The notes under the pieces: model-generated | Databases searched by the model: none | Seen by the model: only the letters and a program-made list of their open reading frames with translations | Told to the model about the DNA's origin: nothing | Shown here: in pieces, positions 53,501 to 62,500 of the stretch | Numbering within the stretch: position 1 is the stretch's first letter | How the letters are laid out: every line of letters begins with the position of its first letter | Assembly: GCF_943733665.1 (NCBI RefSeq) | Contig: NZ_OX030782.1 | Span: 4,760,501-4,824,500, forward strand | Direction: 5' to 3' | Length of the DNA: 64,000 nt | Origin: Aquimarina sp. Aq107 | GTDB lineage: Bacteria; Bacteroidota; Bacteroidia; Flavobacteriales; Flavobacteriaceae | Position numbers and translations under genes: made by a program

Positions 53501-56500
53501 ACCAGAACAACTTCTATCTGAAGTTACCACAACAACATAATCTCCAAATGGTAAATCAGTAAATACTGGGTTATCTATTTGATCAACTCCAACCTGTTGT
53601 GCTAAATCAGGATTTCCTGTTCCATCGTCAACATATATTTGATATGTGTAAGGTCCATCTAAATCAGTACCTGTTTGTAAAGTTACAGTAACCGTTCCAT
53701 CGGTTGCTCCTATACAAGATACAGCTGTTGAAGTTGCTGATGGAATAGGATCCAATGGCACCGTTAATTCTGGAACATCTATCGTAATTGTACACGGTGT
53801 AGTAATCGCAGCAATATTGATATCAGTAATTTCTACTATATAATCGCCTGCAGCAATTGGAGTAAAAATATTATTCCCTACCTGAGGTCCAGCAACAATT
53901 GCATTTGTAACTTCATCTCTTAGAGTAAAGGTGAAATTACCTGGGTTGACAGTAAAATCTGATCCACCATTAACAGTAACAGTTATCGTTCCATCAACAT
54001 CTCTACAAGTAGGATCCGTCGTGAAATCTGCAGTAGCAGTTAATTCTGGTAATATCGTTATTGATTCCACATTAGAAGGACATCCATTTTCATCATATAC
54101 AGTAACAGTATAAGTTCCTGGAGTTGCCACAGTAAATGTATGAGCCGTAGTTCCGTTATTAGCATCTTCTATAATACCTGTATCTAATTGGAATCTTAAT
54201 ATTCCTGAACCTGGTGGTACCGGAACATTACTAGTACCTGATGCTGATATTACATAACTTCCATCATGTGTACATACATCATCTACCGTAAGTGGGTTAA
54301 GTACAGGATTGTCAGTTCTATTTACCGTAACCACTATAGAAACAGGGTTAGAGGTACAAGAATTATCATCCACAACGCTAATTGTATAATCTGTACTAGC
54401 ACCTGTAACAGGTAAATCAAATATTCCCGTTGTGTTGGTAGTTGTAAATGTTCCTCCACTTGGCACATCTGTCGCAGTAAAAGTATAAGGAGATGTTCCT
54501 CCAGAAGCTGTTACTACAACTCTTCCATCATCGTTACAATTTGCATTAGTATTAGAATCCAACGCTAATAGTAGTTCTGTAGGTTGAGCAATATTGACAA
54601 CATTAGACGTATCATTACAAGTAGAAACAGGATCTATAATCGAAACCTGAATACTTCCTGCCTCTAAACCAGTTATGGTGATAGGATTCTGTACCATAGT
54701 ATCTGCACCTATAGGACCTGTTACGGTTCCTGTAGTCGTATTTGTTACTGTGTAATTGTAAGCACCAGTATGTCCTGTAACAGTAAGCTCTATATTACCT
54801 GTAGCATCACCAAAACATAAAATATTTGGAGTAACCACAGCAATATTAGCCTCTATTGTATCATAAGGAGTAATTTCATAAGGTAATGTCTCAATAGAAC
54901 ATTGAGTTCCTTGATCAAACACTCTAAAAATATAATTACCTACACCAGGTAAAAAGAATGAACCACTTGTAGTTGTTGCTCCTCCAGAAGCAACTCCTAT
55001 CTGAGATGGTACTGCTCCATTGATTTCTATAAAATCAAATGGACCTGTTCCTCCAGTTACAGTAACCGTAACCTCTTCAGTGTTGGTAGTACAATTTATA
55101 CCTGTTACTAGATTTACTACCGCGTCTGTCATTACAGGGAACGGAGGAATATTAAATGGTACTAGGACATTAGGACAATCATTAGTGTCAAATACAGTAA
55201 ATGTATAATTACCAGATTCGTTTGCTATAATCTGAATTCCTGCTAAACCAGAATCAGTATCTAATGTAGCTGGATCAACTGGCCCAATGGTATTTCCTGA
55301 TGGATCCGTATAAGATATAGTATATGGAGAATTACCACCAGCAAAGTTATCTACAGTAATTACAGGAAGATTTATTGTAGCACCGGTACATCCATAAGGT
55401 GTCTCCAATGCAACAGTTGCTACAGGAAGTGAAGGTTGATCTATAATATAATCTTCAGTATCCAAACAAATTACATTTAAAGCTCCGTTTGGCTTAGTAA
55501 CCCTTACTTCAATAGTATACGTTCCAATACCCAAACCTGAGAATACAGGACTTGTTTGGAATGGAGTTACATCTGCTATCGGTGCAGAAATTCTATATTC
55601 ATAAATAACCGCTGGGTCAGCATCCGTCGATGCAGCTGTTAATGCTGCCGTTATAACACCATCCGTATCACCTATACAAGTAACAAAAGTAGTTTCAGGT
55701 ACAAGTACTGGAGGCGTCGGAGCATCTATACTTACCGGAGCAGAGAATGAACAAAATGGTGCAATAGTTCCACGTCCATCATCCGTAGCAACTACGATAT
55801 AATCACCTGGAGCAACACCAGTATAAATTCCATTAACATCACCCGTTACATTTCCTGTTGGTGTTCCAGTTCCGTCTTGTAGTACATATGTTAATGTCCC
55901 TTGTACAACACCTGATGTAATTGTTGTAGTAATAACACCTGTAGGGTTTTCACAATCTGGAGCAGTTGTAAATGCTGCACTAATAACTAGTTCGTCATAA
56001 ACAACAACAGGAGGAGTATCTACAGAACAACCTGTCTCATCCGTAATTGTTATTATATACGATCCAGGAGTAGATACAATAAATTGGTGATTATTATTAT
56101 CTATACTACCTGTAACTGCAGTTCCTCCATTAATTTGATATAATAATGTACCAAGACCTGTACCATCTACATCAATTATATTGCTATTATCATATGCACA
56201 ATCATCAATAAAACTAGCTGTAACAGTTGGTAGCGGATTTACCACTACTGTAACATCTACAGGACCGAAACTACATCCATTAAGATCTGCTACCCAAATA
56301 TCAAAATCTCCAGCAATATTACCTAGATCAATTGTGTTATCATTTAATGGATACGTACCTGGATCACCAGCACCATCGGCCACTACAACATATGTATATC
56401 CATCCGTAGTTGGTGGTATTCCAAAAGGTGTACCACCATCAGTATCCATTATTACCTGTGCATTGGTACCACAACTATTAGCTGGAGTAAGATTAGTAGC

Positions 56501-59500
56501 TACAGAAGTTAATGGATCTGGGATATCTATTTCAAAATCTACTCTGTTCGAACATAAAGTTCCATCATCTTCTCTAACAATCACATAATATCTCCCTGGT
56601 GGGAAATTAGAAATTGTAACTGGAACTGTCGCAGGAGATACTACCGCCGAAGTACCAGAAAAAGCTGCTCCTAAAGAAACATTTGTAAACTGATCAAATA
56701 CTTCCCACGAAACAGATGTAACAGTAGCATCATATCCAGAAATATCAAAACTTATTTCCCCATCATCCAGTGCTGGCACCTCATTACATGTAACATCCGT
56801 CGATATAAAATTAATAATATCTGGATCAGACGGAGGCGTTACAGGTGGCACCAACTCCTGATACAAACAACCCGTAGCGTTATCTCTTACTTCTAAGATA
56901 TAAGTTCTATTAAATTGAAGAACATCAAAAGCACCAGCAGTCATTCCTCCATATCGATGAATTCTTATTGGGTTAGTAGGAGTTGTAACCGTAGCGTTCA
57001 ATGGTTCATCATTTAAAGGAACAAAATCTCCTAAACCAGGAGAAGGTTCTCCAACAATACGAATGTCAAAACCTAAAGGAGGATTTGTAGTATTGTCTTG
57101 ACCAACACCACCAACAACATCTATATCAAAAATTACACCGGCAAGACAATTACCAGTTGCAACAACATTCTGAACTAAATCACTTGGTGGTGAGAAAATA
57201 TTAAACGGCCCTATAGGATCCGGGTTAGAAACGCAACCATTATCATCTTCTACAAAGATAAAATACTGACCAAAATTTAATCCTTCGAATCGAACTGTTG
57301 TTGAAGCACTTAGTACAACAGGATTCGTTGAAGTAGTATTAGTAGAAGGAACAATAGGTCTTATTGAAACATCACTTGCATCTACCAATGTATAAGTATA
57401 TGTTCCTGAACCACCACTTATTTCTAAATCTATCGCTCCTAACTCTGTAACAATAACAGATCCACCACAAGTAACAGGTGTTTCTGTTCTACTTACCTCC
57501 AAAATTTCGTCCGGTGCAGCAATTTCTACAGTTCCTGGATATAAACATCCTCTACTACTTCTTACAGTAAAGTTATAAGTATTCTCTACTAAATTAGGGA
57601 AAGTTATTTGAGTACCTGTAATTGCCACAAATGTTCCTGTATTTCCGAAATCAATTTCATAAGGGGTTTCTGTTCCTGTCACAGTTACTACAGCAGTACC
57701 TGTGTCACCAAAACAATCTACATTTACAGTTGGTGCTGTGATTGTCGGAGCAACCGGATCTGTAACTGTAAAAGGAGAAGTAGTAAATGTACATCCTCTA
57801 TCATCAGTAACTCTAAAAACATAAGTTCCAGCTCCTGAAGTAGCTACATAATCAACAAATGGTGTAGTACCATTAGTAATATGATCTACAAAAGCACCTC
57901 CATTAAATGAAACCGCAATGTCATAAGGGGTGTATCCTCCATTCACAACAAAAGAAAAAGAAGCATCAACCGGAGTACCTGCAGCATTACAAGTAATATC
58001 TGCCACCTGGGTAACATCAAGTGAAACCGCCTCTGCAATAGTTTCAGTAAGTGTTACTGGACAACCATTGCTATCTGTTATTGTAATTGTATACGTCCCT
58101 GCTTGCGTTAATGCTGGCGTTGTAGTAAAAGTAGTAAGTGCTCCCACATTAGTGTCTGGTATCACTATCGTTCCGCCAAGAGCAACGTTATAAATATAAT
58201 CTGGTGTTCCAGAATTTGTTCCATCAATATTTATCGTAAAACTTACTGTCCCATCATCCAAACAGAAATCAGAACCAGTATCTATAGTAGCAGCTATTTG
58301 TGGTAATTGATTAATATCTAAAGTTTGTGTAGCAGATACACAAGAGTTACTATCTGTTACTATAATTTGATACCCTGTTCCATTCGGAACATTTAAATAA
58401 GGATCAGTAACTGGTCTACTTGGACCAACAGCAGTTCCTCCTGAATCATTTAATATCCAAGTGTAACCAACACCACTTCCACCCATCACATTACTAATGG
58501 TAACAGTACTTGTATTAGCAACACAATCTTGATCAATAGGATCTATAGTAAACGTAATAACATCAGGTTCTCCAATAATTACTTGATCTGTTGCTGTACA
58601 ATTAGTTCTTTCATCTGTAACTAAAATATCATATGTTCCAGCTGCTAATATATCTCCTGTTGGAATAGTAGCTGCATTTTGACCAGTAGCTTGCGCAACA
58701 ATAGTACCTCCTATAGAAACCTCGTATTCATATGTCTCGGTAGTTAAATCAATTCCTGAAACCGTAAATGATAATTCTCCTGTGCTTTGTCCGTTACATA
58801 ATGGCTCATTTACAACAGTAGCATTTACCGCTATTAAATCAATAGTAGGAACTGTAAAGGTTTCAGTATACACACAACCATCAGTATCTGTTCTTGCAAG
58901 GAATGTATATGTTGTTCCAGAAGTTAACCCTGTAAATACATTAGACACTTGAGGTCCTACTGTTATTGGAGCAGTAATTTCATACATTACCGTACTTGTT
59001 CCATCTAAAGTTGGGGTCAATGTAACATCTGCTTCTAACGCAGGACATTGAACTTGTGTCGCAGCAAAAGAGAGATCCGTAACTTGTACTAATGGATCAA
59101 TTGTTAACTGACCTAAGTTTATCGGACAAGAAACAGTATTTGCATCTCTAATAAACAGTGTATAGGTTCCATCTGTCAATCCCGTAAATATTCCTGTTGT
59201 ATTGCTAAAGTCTACACCATCTATACTATATGCATATGGTGCTGTACCATTTGCAGGATTAGATACTGTAATCGTTCCTAATTGAGGAGTTGTACTAGAT
59301 CCTGTAGCATCACACCTATATTCTTGGGTAATAGCTATATCAGCCGTTATTGCAACTGGTGCTGTTATTGTTGCATTTACATCCAATGTACAAGCAGGGC
59401 TAGCTCCCGATCCATCAGTAATAGTTATTGTATGTGCTCCTACTGGAACGTTATTAAACGTTATTGGTCCAGTTCCTGTTGGTCCCTGTGTAGTAGTTGC

Positions 59501-62500
59501 GTCTCCATCCAACACATATGTGAATGGTCCCTCTCCTGCTGTTACAGTAATTTCTATACTTCCATTATCTGTAGGACAATCTGGATTTGTAACTACAGGC
59601 GCACTTGTAGCAATAGCTTCGTATGCAGTAACAGTTTCTGGATTAGAAAAAGCAGTACATCCTTGATCATCTGTCACCTGAACAACATATGTTCCTGGTG
59701 TTGAAATTGTATGGGGAGATGTAATATTCGCTTGCACCAATGTTGGTGGCGAACCTTGAGCATATAAATCAAACTGCGTATACACTGTGCTTCCTCCTGC
59801 AGGAGTAAAAGTTATATTAGCATCTTCATTACAATTAATATCATTTGCCAAATCAGCAGTAATCGTCAACTCTGGATTTATTGTAAATGCCAATGCCGCA
59901 GTCGAACAATTTGTTGCTGTATTTGTAACAACAACCGTATAATTTCCTGGTGTAAGATTAGGAATTTCGAATGTATTTGCCGGAGCAGGTGTTGCAACTG
60001 GTAAAAATGTTATAGCAACTCCAGTTCCTCCATTAAGACTATACTCAAAAGGACCTAAAGGTGTAGGTATTCCAGGAGTAATTGTTACCCATTGAGTTGC
60101 TTGATCTGTTCCATCGTAACAATTATCTCCTCCTGTCGCCAATGCTATTGTAGGCGAAGCAGATTGTGTAATTGATTCAGTATTGTTAATCTCACAAGCA
60201 GCTGCAGAGTTACCATCTCTTACAAAAATGGTATACGTGTCTACCGCAAGTCCTGTAAAGACATTGTTTGTATTAGGGTAATCTACAATTACTCCACCTC
60301 CACTATCCACTAACCTGTATTGATAGTTTCCTCTACCTCCATTAGCGGTTACTGTAATGGTTCCAGTATTTGCACCACAATTTGTCTCCGTAGCGACTGT
60401 TGTAAAAGTAAGTGGTGTTGCTGGTTCCGTTACATCCACAGTAGCTGTATCAGAACAGTTTAACGGTGAACCTGAACCTCCTGGATTCGTATCTGTAACT
60501 GTAATAGTATATGTTCCTGCAACTAAGCCAGTAACATTTACTGGACTTGTAGTAATACCATTACCAGAATCAACCGTAGTTCCTCCCAATGTAACTGTAT
60601 AATCAAAAGAAGTACTGTTTGTTACCGTAAAAGACAATGCTCCATTACTTTCTCCTACACAAACCACAGGAGTAGTTTCTACAGCATTCGTTATATCTAT
60701 AGGGTCGATTACATCTACTCTGTAATCATCATTAAATGTACATTGGTCGTCACTTCTTCTTGCAGTAACAGTGTACGTAATACCTTGTGCTATTGTATAG
60801 CTATTCGTAGTTAAAAAGCCGGTGTTTCCTGTAGCACCTGTACCAGTAGCAGGATCAGGAGATACATCATATTCATAGACCACTCCAGCAGCTATATCAG
60901 CAGCCGATAATGGAGGTTGCGCTTCGAAACTAACTTCTGAACTTTGAGAAGTACAATCACCATTTCCTGGTGTAAAAGTAATAGAGTCAATAGGAACAAG
61001 TGCAGGTACATCTATAGCAAATGGAGCCGCACAATCTGCACTTCCTTGGTTTCTAATGTATATTGTATAAGACCCATCTATACTTACTAAAATATCAAAT
61101 GGAGTAGTTGTTACATTTGTAAAATTAACATTATCTAAACTCCATTCATAAGAACCAGAACCTCCTGCTATATTATCTACTTGAATAATAGCATCCTCAC
61201 TTCCGACAATACAACTCAAAGGTCTATCAAGTGTTACATCTGCTGTAATTCCTGTTGGTGAGCTAATAGAGAATCCATATTGTGTAACTGGACATATTAT
61301 TGGCTCCGGTACCGGAAAAGAACAGTCAGGATTTGTAATTGCAGGTGTGGTATTAGCGTGAGTTACTTGAACTACATATGAATTACCGTCAGGAACACCT
61401 GTAAATGTAATTGTTTGACTTCCTGTAGAACTAATATCATTAACCAAAGTCCATAAACTTGGGTCCTCATCGCTCGGATCAGCAGGATCACTAATACCGT
61501 TACCACAATTTGGATCTGCAGCACAATCCCAAAGTTGATATGTATATAATCTTCCTGCTACTGTTGGCGAAACATCTACCTGTATTTGTCCTGTGTCTCC
61601 AGGGCAAGGAGGTTGAGTAACAGTAACATTGTCAATTACAATTGGCTCATACGGCGTTATATTATCAATACTTGCAGAAATAACACAAGCTGGTGAACCA
61701 CTAGGAATACTATTATCACTTATTCTAAAGGTATACGTAGTAGCTGGGTTTGCAGGACTAGGAATCTCGAAAATATTACAGGCTACAAAATTACCATCTC
61801 CGTTATCATATAAATAATCACCTGAACCATTTAAAACATTTACTTGAACTAAGGCTCCACTATCACAAGTTTCAGGTGCTAATAATACTACTTCCGCATC
61901 AAAAGCTGGAGCAGGATTAATCGTAACAGTTGCATCAAAGACACACTCTGGTGTCGGCCTATTTGAAATTACCTCTACAGTATACGTACCTGCTGGTAAA
62001 TTATTTTGTGTATAATTACCATTATTTGCGCTACTATTAGGCACAATTATAGGGTCTGCTGCTCCTAAAGCGGCACTTGAAATGGTGTATTGATATTCAG
62101 GTATTCCACCTGTTACACTTATATTAATTCTTCCAAAACCTGTTCCATTATCATCGTTAACACAAGTTGGATCAACTCCGGTAACACTAAATGTAGGGTC
62201 AATAGAAGGAACATTTATTGTTTCTGAATACTCACATCCTGGAAAAGTAGTATCAATAGCATACACAGTAACGTCACCAGCAGTAGATATTGGAAAAACA
62301 CCTGTCGTATTCGTATAAGGACCTCCAGATGTTAAACTAAATGCAAAATTAGTAGGTACATTTATTACACTAACACTACCATCACTACCACATTCTATTG
62401 GGTTCATGGTTAGGTCTGGTTGATAATCGTTCTTAAATACACTAAAATAAAATGGTATGATACACCCACCATCAAACTCTGCAAGAATTCTATAATCGCC

